Below are positions 1 to 8,999 of a DNA stretch of 64,000 nt, piece by piece. The translations under genes and the position numbers were made by a program. Origin of the DNA: Occallatibacter savannae (GTDB lineage Bacteria; Acidobacteriota; Terriglobia; Terriglobales; Acidobacteriaceae); assembly GCF_003131205.1 (NCBI RefSeq), contig NZ_QFFY01000006.1, positions 186,001 to 250,000 on the forward strand, in the 5' to 3' direction. The notes under the pieces are model-generated. The model saw only the letters and a list, made by a program, of their open reading frames with translations, was not told where the DNA came from and did no database searches. Every line of letters begins with the position of its first letter. Within the stretch, counting starts at the first letter, position 1.

Positions 1-97
1 CATTCCTTCGCCCCGGTAGTGTCCGAGTAGCGACAACTCTACACGCAACTCTATTCTGCTACCCTGTGAGCAAGACAGAATGCTCTCCCAGGCGGTC

Positions 98-310
98 CTA
101 GAACGGACGAGAGAAATCGACATACGTCCTCAGATCCGTCCCCGGATATGAGGCAGAATGCTTGCAGTTCGGGCACTGTCCTTCGAGTGCCCCGGGGTTC
201 GGAGGCATAGGTTGTTGTTCCGATTTCTCACTGAGAAGACCCAAATCCTTCAGGTATAACCTTTTATTGCAGAGACGGCAGAAAGCGGTCCAGTACAGGT
301 GAAGTTCCAT
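98..310 (-). CDS. Small zinc-ribbon-like protein
   Basis: A 70-residue protein with two CxxC pairs (FCRLC near residue 10 and QCPNC near residue 45), the usual spacing of a small zinc ribbon. The ATG at 310 is preceded by AAAGGG about ten bases upstream; an upstream GTG at 346 would add 12 residues. No enzyme motif or signal peptide is visible. It stands alone in a region otherwise poor in genes. Zinc binding is inferred from the cysteines only; the role is unknown. Confidence 0.5.
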   Translation of the reverse strand: MELHLYWTAFCRLCNKRLYLKDLGLLSEKSEQQPMPPNPGALEGQCPNCKHSASYPGTDLRTYVDFSRPF

Positions 311-346
311 TATTGGTGCCCTTTGGATGAAGATCTTGCGATTCAC

Positions 347-767
347 AGATGAGAACTAACTGTCCACCCAGGGTGCCGCAGTGGGTTCGAACGGCATGGG
401 GCTCATTGGCAGAGTGGTCGGAATGACTGCAGCATCTCGCCAGATGGCACCGGGAGTTGGTTTTTACGGCACCATTCTATCCACTTACCGAAGATGGCTA
501 CGACACGGTGCGGATGTCACGTTTCCTCGTTTCAAACGGATTGACATTGAGATCTCACGTCGTCCAAGTGGACAGAATCCGCCATTGCGTTAGCGCCATT
601 CGCTCATGCCCAAGGACTCAGAGTGGCAGAGATTGAGCAAGAACATGCATCGATCGACCTGGCGCGTAATCGGAGATGTCCTCGTGATCGGCGCAGTTGC
701 TTTTCATTTTGATCTAGCTCGCCTTTGATTTTCACTCGGAAACGCAGTAGTCGATTCGGCAAGTAGC
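347..767. other. Gene-poor stretch
   Basis: Only short ORFs with atypical composition occur here, none with a convincing ribosome binding site or recognisable motif. The stretch leads into a remnant of a secreted-protein gene, so it may be decayed coding sequence. Nothing else is supported. Confidence 0.4.
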
Positions 768-961
768 TTGTGTTTCGCGCAAACGGGTGCGGGTCAGTCC
801 GCAAAGTCTCAAGGGCAGAGCCTACCAGTCGCGACCGCTTCGGTTTTGGGGACTGCCCTCGATGTAAATGGCAACTTGATTGAAGGCGCTAACATTCAGC
901 TCGCGGAAACTGGCTCCACGATGAGCGTTGCCGCCAGTGCGAGATATACGGTAGCCGAGAC
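768..961 (+). pseudogene. Remnant of a secreted carboxypeptidase-regulatory-like domain protein
   Basis: The frame encodes the end of a signal-peptide-like segment (CFAQTG), a Ser/Gln-rich linker, and then SVLGTALDVNGNLIEGA, which matches the start of carboxypeptidase-regulatory-like Ig folds (pattern GTVxDxxGAxIxGA). The match breaks off after about 25 residues and the frame then runs into the 3' end of the opposite-strand receiver gene. It is too short for the whole fold, so I read it as a 5' fragment of a gene common in Acidobacteria. It could also be a short secreted peptide. Confidence 0.4.
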
Positions 962-1327
962 TTACCTGGTCGATGTGCGCAGTGCTTCTTTTATGGCCTT
1001 GAGCAGCTCGTCCGGTTTGCTATTCGTAACCATATCGGCGAGCGGTTCAGAGTCTTTTTGATTGTAGGCGGCAAGAAAAATAATTTGGGCACAGGGGTTA
1101 TGAGCTCGAAGATAAGGGATAAGTGTGTGCCGCTCATATTCCGTGACCGTATGACCGATGAGCACGATGTCATATTGCCGAGAAATTGCGAACCGAAAAG
1201 CTTCTTCGATCGAGAGTGTTGATTCGACGGTATAGCCGAAGGTCTTAAGCAGACGTTCTCGCGTGGACATAAGCCACGGGTCATGGCTGACGCTCAGAAT
1301 GCGCTTCGATGGACGCCACAGTGACAT
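962..1327 (-). CDS. Receiver-like domain protein lacking the phospho-acceptor aspartate
   Basis: A 121-residue single-domain protein with the beta1 segment RILSVSHDP, a helix with RERLLKTFGY, and the beta3 segment QYDIVLIGHTV. In response regulators the end of beta3 carries the phosphorylated Asp (LxLLDxxMP); here the stretch is IGH, so it is a pseudo-receiver. This form is common as a stand-alone protein in Acidobacteria. There is no output domain. The ATG at 1327 begins just before the fold; a TTG at 1429 would add 34 unlikely residues. It probably works by protein-protein contact rather than phosphorylation (inference). Confidence 0.7.
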   Translation of the reverse strand: MSLWRPSKRILSVSHDPWLMSTRERLLKTFGYTVESTLSIEEAFRFAISRQYDIVLIGHTVTEYERHTLIPYLRAHNPCAQIIFLAAYNQKDSEPLADMVTNSKPDELLKAIKEALRTSTR

Positions 1328-1533
1328 GTTCCGGTTACGTTGGTGCAAGTATATCCTTGCACTCCCGAACCAGATAGAGTCGAGCCGGCTATTTTTCAAT
1401 ACTCTCTGGAGAGAACGAATGAAAGACAAGAATCGCGAGCATTGTCCGGGAGCACCTTGTTCCGGGCTCTGTCTTTAGGCAGTATTCCCGTTTACGGGTG
1501 GTGAGACCGAGGCGGCCGCGCGCTCCAAATGTG

Positions 1534-1566
1534 ACCCACCCAGCAATGGGTGGGTGTGCCTTTTTT
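1534..1566. terminator. Rho-independent terminator-like hairpin
   Basis: Perfect 8-bp inverted repeat ACCCACCC/GGGTGGGT (1534-1541 and 1548-1555) with a six-base loop, followed five bases later by six T residues (1561-1566) on the plus strand. It lies in a gene-poor stretch between the receiver-like gene and the PAS gene. Confidence 0.6.
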
Positions 1567-1919
1567 GGCCCAAGCCATAGGCGACCTCGTCGAAGACTCG
1601 TTGCACCCTCTACTCCAATGGCCGCACTGTGATGATGGTTAAATTTGCGTACGCCGATCTGAACCTGGCATAGAAAGCCGAGGAGAGAATGCACCTTCGA
1701 AATCTGCCGTTCGGCGTCATCGGCTCCCTGGTGATCGCCAGCAAGCTGGAGCCGCTTTCGCCTTAAGGAAAAGCCTCGCTTTCGATAGGATGACGTGGGG
1801 GTTCATTGACCGAAGAAATATTCCGGTCGCGATTTCCCCGCAACGGCGCGATGTAATCTTGCCGGTAATCTTTCGTGTCGCACTTTGAATGGAATAGAAG
1901 TTCTGGAGGAGCTTCGTGC
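1567..1919. other. Gene-poor stretch after the hairpin
   Basis: No ORF here has a supported start or a recognisable product. It separates the PAS gene, transcribed leftwards, from the terminator-like hairpin. Confidence 0.4.
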
Positions 1920-2267
1920 TTACTTGGTCTGTAACTCTGAGACAGTGAATGATCCAACGATCCCAATGAACTGGCCTGCCGCATTTCGCATGGGAGTTGC
2001 CTGTACATCAGCCCAAATTGGGTGCCCATCTACTCGGCGTAGTTTGAAGTGAAAAGGAGCCCGACTTCCGGCCGCTTTAGCAGCGAAGAGGAGTTTTGCC
2101 GCGTCAATGTCTTCCGGATACACAAACATGAATGAGTCTGTGCCGAGCAGATCAGAACTAGTAGTACCCAGCATATCTGCCATGTCCTCATTTACATAGA
2201 CGGTTTTACCCTTTGCATCGATGATCCAAAGGCCGTCGGGTGCGGCAAATTTAGATTCCAAAGTCAT
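1920..2267 (-). CDS. Stand-alone PAS domain protein
   Basis: A 115-residue protein made almost wholly of one PAS fold: GLWIIDAKGKTVYVNEDMADMLG (PAS core), a central FVYPEDIDAAK, and a C-terminal PAC-like strand pair with FHFKLRRVDG and the segment ending VGSFTVSE. No histidine kinase, GGDEF or HTH output domain follows. Such single-domain proteins sense small ligands, haem, flavin or redox state; the ligand cannot be told here. The ATG at 2267 overlaps the stop of a short upstream frame by four bases (ATGA). It sits at the end of the envelope gene run. Confidence 0.75.
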   Translation of the reverse strand: MTLESKFAAPDGLWIIDAKGKTVYVNEDMADMLGTTSSDLLGTDSFMFVYPEDIDAAKLLFAAKAAGSRAPFHFKLRRVDGHPIWADVQATPMRNAAGQFIGIVGSFTVSELQTK

Positions 2268-2419
2268 CTTCGAACTACACCGTCAACGACTATAGCAAAC
2301 GAGCTCCAGGCTCGCTCTTGGGCTTCTCGAAGTAAGAAGTAAGCAGTCTGGATTGAATTATCTCGCTCACTATGAAAGGTGTGGCTGTGAATCAACATCA
2401 CGGGCAAGTCATTAGGCAT
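2264..2419 (-). CDS. Possible small protein coupled to the PAS gene
   Basis: A 51-residue frame starting at an ATG (2419) shortly after the stop of the OmpA gene and ending with an ATGA overlap with the PAS gene. It has no known motif. The overlap and lack of spacing argue for translational coupling; the short length and absence of a homology signal argue against. The frame stays open upstream into the OmpA gene, which is probably chance. Confidence 0.3.
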   Translation of the reverse strand: MPNDLPVMLIHSHTFHSERDNSIQTAYFLLREAQERAWSSFAIVVDGVVRR

Positions 2420-2432
2420 TCGAGCGAATAGC

Positions 2433-4256
2433 TCATTTACGTACGAGTTCGACACGTCGGTTGCGGGCGCGGCCTTCGATTGTATCGTTGGTGTCGATTG
2501 GGTGGGAAGCTCCGAAACCGTTTGTCTCGAGGCGGTCCGGTGCAATTCCATATTGCCTTGTCAATGCCGTCTTCACCGCTGCTGCGCGTCTCTGGGACAG
2601 ATCCAAGTTGTATTTGTCTCCGCCGATGTTATCGGTATTGCCTTCTACCCCAAGCTTCCAATCAGGATGCTGCTTCGTCACCTGCGCGATTTCATTCATG
2701 ATCTTGCCCGACTCGGGCCGCAGAACGTCACTGCGGAAATCGAAGTAGAGGTCGTAGACCTTGGCGCGTCCGTCCTTTTCCAACTGCTCCGCGAGAGCGG
2801 ACTCGTTTTGCCTCGAAAAATCCCAATTGATACGAGTGATTTGCGAATGCCCGCCAGCTGTAGATCCGACAGAAAGGACCAACGGAACTTCGGGATCATC
2901 GAGAAGCAGAAGCTGTCCGGTGTGGTCCGAGCCCTGCGGCGTGCATGTCACTTTCAGGGCGGGCAACTCTGCCGGTTGGTTATTCACGATTACGGGAAAA
3001 AGGACATCGGGTCCGTCTCTGTGCAACACGCACGGAATGGGCGGAGTATCCGCTGGATCCGGTCCAGCACCACCGGGCGCGAAGCTCATAATCTTGTTCA
3101 GCAGGTTCGCCGCGGCTGCATCCTGGGCTGCTTTGTCGTTATCCGGTGTGGTCATGACTGCTTTAAAAGATTTGAAGACGGCATTCATTGGGTCTTCGCG
3201 CATGGTGAAGATCGATTGACCCTGACGCTTCAGTTCTTCAAACGTCTTCTTCGATAGAAACAGGTCAGTTCGCCCGGCCTTCAGTTCATTTCTGCCCTGA
3301 CGGCAAAAAATGCCATCCATCTCAGTTGCAGTCGCGAGGTCCTTTGTCAGCAGCGTGCGGCTGCAGTCGATCTTGTTTGCCTCATTGGGATCCTTCACGC
3401 CACTGTTGCCGAGGAAACGGGCAAATCCCTGGCCTTTGGGAAATTGCTGAGATGCCTTGACGTGCACAGACTGCCGATTCACGCTGTCGATCTTGTAAAC
3501 AGATTCGGAGTCGCCCAGAATGCGATCCGTTGCTACATAAATCATCTGGAGAGAGGGGCGCAACGGGATACGAACCGGCGGTGACGATACGAGGCCGGAG
3601 GGCGCGGGCTTCCACTCCGGCAAAGGCACGGGTTTAGAGGAACCACCTGTGGCCGCGGTCAGTAAGCCGCCCAGGAGATCCTTCTTGCCGTCTTTGTTGT
3701 CCTCGGCTTTGCCTGAAGAAGCTGGGCTGTTTGCGCCGGCTGAGGCCGGTTCTCCCTTAGCGGCAGCGAGTATGCCTGCGTAGTCATCTTGCTGGTAGGC
3801 CTGCTTCGCCGCTGCGATTCGCTTTTTGGCGATGTAGCCCACGTAAACGACTCCTCCCGCAACTGCAACTCCGCCCAGCACGATGATGACCACGGCGGCT
3901 AATGCCAGCTTGAATAGAGGGCTGCTCTCCTTTTGAATCGCTGCGTTCGCTTGCGACGGTGCTGAAGGAAACACTGGCGGAGGAGGAACGTATGCGGAAG
4001 GGGTTGCAGCGGCAAAGGCAGGCGCCGAGGCCCATTGCGAAGACGACTTAGGATCTGGCGAAGTTTGCGGTTCAGGGGTGACGACCGCCCCGCAATGAGT
4101 GCAGAAGCGCAAACCTGCTTCAAGTTCCGCGCCGCACGCCGCGCAGCGGGGACTTATCTTGGTCGCCGAGGTTTCGCTTCGTCTCGTTCCGCAGACAGTA
4201 CAGAACGACTGTCCATCCGGGAGCATTCCGCCACACTTTTCGCAACTCGTCTGCAT
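2433..4256 (-). CDS. Membrane protein with two zinc ribbons, one TM helix and an OmpA peptidoglycan-binding domain
   Basis: 607 residues. Two N-terminal zinc ribbons (Cys 5, 8, 19, 22 and Cys 38, 41, 52, 55) are followed by a Pro/Ala-rich linker, one membrane helix (about residues 117-140), an unassigned middle region and a C-terminal OmpA domain of about 110 residues with YFDFRSDVL, NTDNIGGDKYNLDLSQRRA and the final GRARNRRVEL motif. The expected topology is zinc ribbons in the cytoplasm and OmpA domain in the periplasm binding peptidoglycan. The ATG shares one base with the stop of the upstream lipoprotein gene (TAATG) and has GAGG at good spacing, so the two are co-translated. Function is probably envelope anchoring or sensing (inference). 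Confidence 0.85.
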   Translation of the reverse strand: MQTSCEKCGGMLPDGQSFCTVCGTRRSETSATKISPRCAACGAELEAGLRFCTHCGAVVTPEPQTSPDPKSSSQWASAPAFAAATPSAYVPPPPVFPSAPSQANAAIQKESSPLFKLALAAVVIIVLGGVAVAGGVVYVGYIAKKRIAAAKQAYQQDDYAGILAAAKGEPASAGANSPASSGKAEDNKDGKKDLLGGLLTAATGGSSKPVPLPEWKPAPSGLVSSPPVRIPLRPSLQMIYVATDRILGDSESVYKIDSVNRQSVHVKASQQFPKGQGFARFLGNSGVKDPNEANKIDCSRTLLTKDLATATEMDGIFCRQGRNELKAGRTDLFLSKKTFEELKRQGQSIFTMREDPMNAVFKSFKAVMTTPDNDKAAQDAAAANLLNKIMSFAPGGAGPDPADTPPIPCVLHRDGPDVLFPVIVNNQPAELPALKVTCTPQGSDHTGQLLLLDDPEVPLVLSVGSTAGGHSQITRINWDFSRQNESALAEQLEKDGRAKVYDLYFDFRSDVLRPESGKIMNEIAQVTKQHPDWKLGVEGNTDNIGGDKYNLDLSQRRAAAVKTALTRQYGIAPDRLETNGFGASHPIDTNDTIEGRARNRRVELVRK

Positions 4257-5014
4257 TACTGCCTCGTTGTGTCGCCTTCGTAATGTGTTTTGCGTTCAGT
4301 TCCGTCTTTCCTAACTGCCTCGTAGTCGATGTTGTAGCGGAGGATGCATTGCTGCTTGCTGTCGACCCAGGCCGTGCCCTTGATCGAGTAGTCCTTCAAT
4401 CCGCCCGCAAGTGTCAGCGCCATCTTGTCGAGCTGGCTTTGCCCATCCGTATCGACCGAATACTTGATTGCGTCGAAGCCGGAGAGGTTTTCGGTTCCGA
4501 CCTGGTTTACGTTTGGCTTCGCGATGAAGAGACCCCACGGCGTGAATCCCTGGACTTGCCCCCCTGACGCCATCGACCACCCTGAGCGGTCGTCACGCGT
4601 CTCGTGCAGGGGCCGTGTCGTCTCGACGAATCCATCAACGACCGGGGGCCCTGGAGCATTCTTCAACTGTGCGAGTTCGCGATCCATATCGGTCGCCACG
4701 TGTTTCTCATGTACAGTGGAGTCGAGTTTGTCTCCTGCAAGATCGCCCTCGTAATCCTTGAACGACCCGTCTCCTTCGCTTTGCTTGTAGGAGAAGTGGA
4801 CTGCCCTTGTATCTGCTGGAGCCTGGGCAAATGTTTCAAGGCAATAAGTGCCGCCGATGGGGTGCGATGGTGGTGCGCTTACATTCGCTTCGCTGCGGTG
4901 AGCCTCTGCCTTGACGGTGCTGTGCGATTTGCAGCCTGCAGCGGTAATCGAGGTAAGCATGGTGAACACTAGCAGAGATCGTGGGGTCGACATTGTCTTC
5001 TTGCCGGATTTCAT
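4256..5014 (-). CDS. Putative lipoprotein of unknown function
   Basis: 252 residues. The ATG at 5014 is preceded by AAGGAA six bases upstream and gives MKSGKK, a hydrophobic stretch and a lipobox-like TAAGC, so the mature protein should start at that Cys and be lipid-anchored. An in-frame upstream ATG at 5053 would add 13 residues without improving the signal. The mature part is beta-rich with no recognised family. The stop overlaps the start of the zinc-ribbon/OmpA gene by one base, which suggests a common role in the envelope. Confidence 0.7.
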   Translation of the reverse strand: MKSGKKTMSTPRSLLVFTMLTSITAAGCKSHSTVKAEAHRSEANVSAPPSHPIGGTYCLETFAQAPADTRAVHFSYKQSEGDGSFKDYEGDLAGDKLDSTVHEKHVATDMDRELAQLKNAPGPPVVDGFVETTRPLHETRDDRSGWSMASGGQVQGFTPWGLFIAKPNVNQVGTENLSGFDAIKYSVDTDGQSQLDKMALTLAGGLKDYSIKGTAWVDSKQQCILRYNIDYEAVRKDGTERKTHYEGDTTRQ

Positions 5015-5054
5015 CTGATTCCTTTCCGAAGTGTGCAGCCAAGTAGCATTCAAT

Positions 5055-5777
5055 TCAGCTCTGAGCCTGTTTGCTGGCGATTGCGCCGAGAATGGGAATG
5101 CGGAATTCGCGATTGTTGTAGGCCTGGTACATCAGGTAGAGCCAGAGGCAAAACATCGCTAGACGGATAATCATGCGCAATGGGAATGAAACAACGAATA
5201 CCCATCCGCTGAAGCCGGCGAGAGTTGTGACCATGATGTTCCAGGCGATGCTGAATGCGATTGCGAACACGAAGTAGAAGATCGCTTGAAAGGCGTGAAA
5301 GCGTACGAGGCGATCGCGCCGGTACGGCTCGAGCACGAGGAACAGAATTCCGGTGATGATGCCGAGCGAATATGCGAGGGCGCCGGCGACGTTCGGCGTC
5401 AGGCCAAGCCCTGCGGGCGATGAGATTGCTGGCGCAGTAGCGACGCTCGGAGGAACTGGGGCGGAGCTCCAGCCCTGCGCTGGGTTTGGTGTAGCCGCTA
5501 CTGCAGGTTGAGCCGGAACTGAGTTCCATCCGCCGTTCTGCGGCTTTTCATTCGATACGGCCGACCACGACATCGCATCCGGTCTTTGCGCAGCCGCAGG
5601 TGCGGCAACCTGTTGCGTTGCTACGGGAGCCCAGCCAGCAGCGCCGGAGTTAGATTGCTGCGTGGGCACGGCAGCCGCCGTGCTGGGTTGAGCGCTTGAG
5701 TTGACTGGTTTGCCGCAACTTCCGCAGAAGCCGTTCCCCTGCGTAATTGAGGCGCCACAATTGCCACAGAATGCCAT
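5055..5777 (-). CDS. Zinc-ribbon membrane protein, DUF4870-like
   Basis: 240 residues. An N-terminal zinc ribbon (Cys 4, 7, 18, 21) is followed by a long Ala/Pro/Gln linker and a C-terminal membrane domain with about three helices, including the segment YRRDRLVRFHAFQAIFYF, which resembles the charged Rxx(F/Y)HAxQA motif of DUF4870/Tic20-like proteins. AAGGAG lies eight bases before the ATG. It is the second protein in this gene run with a cytoplasmic zinc ribbon tethered to the membrane. Function is unknown. Confidence 0.75.
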   Translation of the reverse strand: MAFCGNCGASITQGNGFCGSCGKPVNSSAQPSTAAAVPTQQSNSGAAGWAPVATQQVAAPAAAQRPDAMSWSAVSNEKPQNGGWNSVPAQPAVAATPNPAQGWSSAPVPPSVATAPAISSPAGLGLTPNVAGALAYSLGIITGILFLVLEPYRRDRLVRFHAFQAIFYFVFAIAFSIAWNIMVTTLAGFSGWVFVVSFPLRMIIRLAMFCLWLYLMYQAYNNREFRIPILGAIASKQAQS

Positions 5778-5846
5778 GCCGTTGCTCCTTTTCTGGTTTG
5801 CGCAGGACCGATGGTGAATGCAGGCGAGGTTGCGAACGAGCGATGC

Positions 5847-6884
5847 TCACTGCGCGTCGTCGGCAATCTGGAAAGTCCAGATCGCATCGAAGATCAGCCC
5901 GTCTCCTTGAGCGCGTGCTACCTCTCCACCTGAGAACTTCTTTTCTTTTGAGATGGGGCGCAGTACCAGCCCGTACTCGCCGGGCAGCATTTGCGAAGGG
6001 AACAAGGTGTATATGCCAGATGCAACTTTCTGTGAGCTCGTGTTCACGCGCTCTTCCAGATAGTGCGAGTACACCTGCCAGTCGGCGGCAGCGCTGGCGC
6101 TCGCATCTGCCTTGGCCTGCGTCGCTCCGACAATGCGACACGTGTTTTGCGCCGGGGTGAGCTTCACGATGGCAGGTTCGTAGTCGTCTGGGTTAACGCC
6201 AGGCGCACGCGAGAAATTCACCTTGAAGCTGGGGGAGGCAGTCTGCAGCACGTTACCGGAAGCAGGCCCCGGCACGCCCCATACGTAGGTCACCGTGGGC
6301 GTGCGGTGGGCCAGCATTCCAGAGAAAACAGTCCCCGCCTGCTGCACCGCGGAGCCGGCGACCATGGAGTTCATGTGCGTAGCCGCATCCCAACTTGCCG
6401 TACTCACACCTGCCTGCATGGCTTGAGTCAGAACGGAATCACTCGCCAGACTCTTCATGGAGGTCGGCTTATTCTTCGTCTGGGCCAGCTGGGTTTTCTC
6501 AAGCTTCAATTCAGCGGACGCGCTGCCTTGCGTGATGGTGACGGTGGGCATTTGCCACTTCCGAGATGAAGTGGGATTGGCAGTCCCGCCGGTGGCCGTT
6601 TCATTTGATCTGCCGTCCTTGCTGCTGACGGACATCATCGCGTTGAGCTCGTTTTCAGTCAGACCGGCGGAGTTCAAGCGAATCAATTCATTCGGGGATG
6701 TGTCGTATTTTCCCGGACTGCCCTTGATCGCCGAGACGATGACGGACTCCGGGAGCTTCTTGTTCACCATTGCGATGACGTCGTCATTGCTGAGCGGCTT
6801 GCCTGATTGCGCGGCTAATCCGACAGTAAGACCGAGAGCCGTAACGCATGCGAGAGCTGAAGCGGCTGCGAGATGGGTTTGCAT
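5847..6884 (-). CDS. Secreted protein of unknown function
   Basis: 345 residues with a clear signal peptide ending GLAAQSG. The first mature domain (about residues 31-85) has LSNDDVIAMVNKKLPESVIV and IRLNSAGLTENELNAMM, a short helical module I know as recurrent in acidobacterial secreted proteins. The rest is beta-rich and has no named family. AAGGAG precedes the ATG by about ten bases. It follows the 684-residue secreted protein in the same direction with a 60-base gap, so the two are likely co-transcribed. Confidence 0.7.
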   Translation of the reverse strand: MQTHLAAASALACVTALGLTVGLAAQSGKPLSNDDVIAMVNKKLPESVIVSAIKGSPGKYDTSPNELIRLNSAGLTENELNAMMSVSSKDGRSNETATGGTANPTSSRKWQMPTVTITQGSASAELKLEKTQLAQTKNKPTSMKSLASDSVLTQAMQAGVSTASWDAATHMNSMVAGSAVQQAGTVFSGMLAHRTPTVTYVWGVPGPASGNVLQTASPSFKVNFSRAPGVNPDDYEPAIVKLTPAQNTCRIVGATQAKADASASAAADWQVYSHYLEERVNTSSQKVASGIYTLFPSQMLPGEYGLVLRPISKEKKFSGGEVARAQGDGLIFDAIWTFQIADDAQ

Positions 6885-6944
6885 CGTTGTTGCTCCTTGA
6901 CTCGTGACAGGTTCAAACGGGAAACCGATTGATGTGTACGTCGC

Positions 6945-8999
6945 TTACGCGACCGGCTTTCCGGTCCAGGGATCGAGACCGCGCGGACCAGTAACCCAGA
7001 CGTCAATGCCGTAGTTCGTTTCGGGCTGGCCGAGGAAACAATCGCCCTGGAACGCTCCGCCACAGCTTCCTGGTTTCGGATTGCAGGTCTGCCCCTGCCA
7101 GGTGACTTTTACGCCGGTGTTCTGATACCAGTCGATTCCCCAGTTGTCCTTCGACGAGGCAAACACCTGCTGGCTGGGATCGCAGGAGACGTCTTCCCAC
7201 TCCATCTGCGCATTCTGGAGTCCGAACGTTGAATGCAGTTTGCTGAAGTCATAGATGTCGGAGCCGCCGAGAAGTTGATCGTTAGAGACAGGAGTGAGAA
7301 GCCACTGCACTTCTGCCGACATTCCGGGAAGATTAGGGGCGATGGCCGCGGAGGAGGCCGAAGTATACGTTGAGGTCCAGTTATTCGTCACTGCATTGTC
7401 CGGACGGAAACGATCGAGGGAGAAATACTGTTGTGGAATCGAATGCAGCAGGACGGTGTCTCGCGCAGCGTAGAAGCGAAAGCCGCCTTTGCTGGCCTGC
7501 CTGCCATCCGCACGCTGGATCACGAGCGTGACATTGTCTTGATCGTCGACTCCTGTGAGGTTGGGGTCGATGCTCAGCTTGATCCAGTTATCGCTCCACT
7601 GCTCGATCTGGAAATCTTCGCGGAAGGTTCCCTGAGAGTAGATGTACGCTTTTGCGTTTGGGCCGGGATCTCCGAAAGAGCAGCCGCTGATTGTGTAGAA
7701 GTTGTATTGCGAGTCCTGCGTGAAGACTGCGGAACTCTGCCCTCCACTCACGGTGAGAACACGCATGGTCGGATCGTGGGTGCAGGTGATCGCCAGGTTC
7801 TGGAACGGCGCGGGCATCGCTGCGCCGATTGAATTGCGTGTTCCAGGTCCCGAGTTGCCGGCCAGCAAATTCGCTTGCATCGTCGCCTGCCCGGCAGCTG
7901 GACCGCCGGAAACATTGGCCGACATCGTTTGCATTGGCCCAGAGTTCGCTTGTGTGTCAACGGGCCGAAGGCTCAGCTTCATTGCGGCGATCTCGGCTTG
8001 CGCCGCCCGCGTCTGTTGCTGCAGAACTGCAATGATTTGCGAGTTCTGAATTCCAGAGTTGGGATTGGTGATCTCGCGGCTCTGTTGCGGAGCGCTTAGC
8101 TTGAGCGCCGTAATCGGCCCCGTCCTGCTGATCGCTTTGGCACGAGGCGCGGCGGATAATGATGACTGTGCGGGAGATTTCCCGGCCGCCATCATCCCCG
8201 TAGTAGGTCCGGCAGGCGAGAGAAGCGTCCTTTGCTGCACGGTTGAACTGGACGAGCCATTCGCTCCACCGGACGATGGCAATAGCGGTGTCTGGACAAC
8301 GGTGATCGTCGGGGGAGGCTGCGTCAGTCCGGGGATCGCCTGGTACGGCTGCATCAGGAAATTGACGTTGTAGGCATGATCTCCGCATGACCACCATGGG
8401 CTGTTCAATGTGGACAGCGACGGCACTGCCGGAGGCAGTTGGTTACACTTGCCGTTGATGATCTTGACGGGGGTATTCGGTTCGTTGGCGGTGGGCGGTA
8501 CGGTGAAGGATACCGCAGTCTGGAGGGCACCCTTCTGTGGACCGATCTGCACCTCAAGGTCCTTATTCTCCGGCAAGTGATCGACGGCGTACTGGCAAAC
8601 GACGAACTTTCCAATGTTGCCGACTTTTGAGAAGTTGTTCGAGTAGGTGCCAATCTCAGAGAACTGCTCAAATCCGACGGCGCCGCCTGCAGGTGGCGTG
8701 CCCTGGCTCACCCTCACCTGGAATGGGCAGAGCGAATTTGTGCCGGCAGAGATTGCGGACCCGTCCCAGTACAGGTACCCCATCAATACTCCGTTGAGAA
8801 TCTGTACTTGCGGCCGCGTCTGGGGAACCTCACCAATGGGCGGTGACAGAGGCTGCCGACCACCACCCTGCGGCTGTTGCCTCTGCGGCGAGGGTGCCGT
8901 GACCTGGGAGGAATTTGTCGGCGAGAGCGGAACCTGGGCGATGGCGCTCAGGCTGAGGAACGTTGCTGTTGCGACTGAAACGATGATTTGAGCTCGCAT
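6945..8999 (-). CDS. Large secreted protein with a C-terminal IPT-like region
   Basis: 684 residues. The ATG at 8999 (GAGGT about nine bases upstream) gives a clean signal peptide ending SAIAQ; a start at 9053 would put 18 extra residues ahead of it. The N-terminal part is Gln/Pro-rich. The C-terminal 260 residues include an IPT/TIG-like strand set (YTISGCSFGDPG) and conserved cysteines. The same region recurs in the divergent gene at 9440-10711 (shared SGC-FG, the DIYD-S-L pair, VTWQGQTC versus VEWAGETC, and DVWVTGP versus NVWVVGP), so the two are paralogues. Role unknown; surface or outer-membrane location is likely. Confidence 0.75.
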   Translation of the reverse strand: MRAQIIVSVATATFLSLSAIAQVPLSPTNSSQVTAPSPQRQQPQGGGRQPLSPPIGEVPQTRPQVQILNGVLMGYLYWDGSAISAGTNSLCPFQVRVSQGTPPAGGAVGFEQFSEIGTYSNNFSKVGNIGKFVVCQYAVDHLPENKDLEVQIGPQKGALQTAVSFTVPPTANEPNTPVKIINGKCNQLPPAVPSLSTLNSPWWSCGDHAYNVNFLMQPYQAIPGLTQPPPTITVVQTPLLPSSGGANGSSSSTVQQRTLLSPAGPTTGMMAAGKSPAQSSLSAAPRAKAISRTGPITALKLSAPQQSREITNPNSGIQNSQIIAVLQQQTRAAQAEIAAMKLSLRPVDTQANSGPMQTMSANVSGGPAAGQATMQANLLAGNSGPGTRNSIGAAMPAPFQNLAITCTHDPTMRVLTVSGGQSSAVFTQDSQYNFYTISGCSFGDPGPNAKAYIYSQGTFREDFQIEQWSDNWIKLSIDPNLTGVDDQDNVTLVIQRADGRQASKGGFRFYAARDTVLLHSIPQQYFSLDRFRPDNAVTNNWTSTYTSASSAAIAPNLPGMSAEVQWLLTPVSNDQLLGGSDIYDFSKLHSTFGLQNAQMEWEDVSCDPSQQVFASSKDNWGIDWYQNTGVKVTWQGQTCNPKPGSCGGAFQGDCFLGQPETNYGIDVWVTGPRGLDPWTGKPVA

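Noticed and set aside
1389-1694. 101-codon minus-strand ORF upstream of the receiver-like gene
   Set aside because: It runs through the terminator-like hairpin and has no motif.
2502-3257. 251-codon plus-strand ORF
   Set aside because: Antisense shadow of the zinc-ribbon/OmpA gene.
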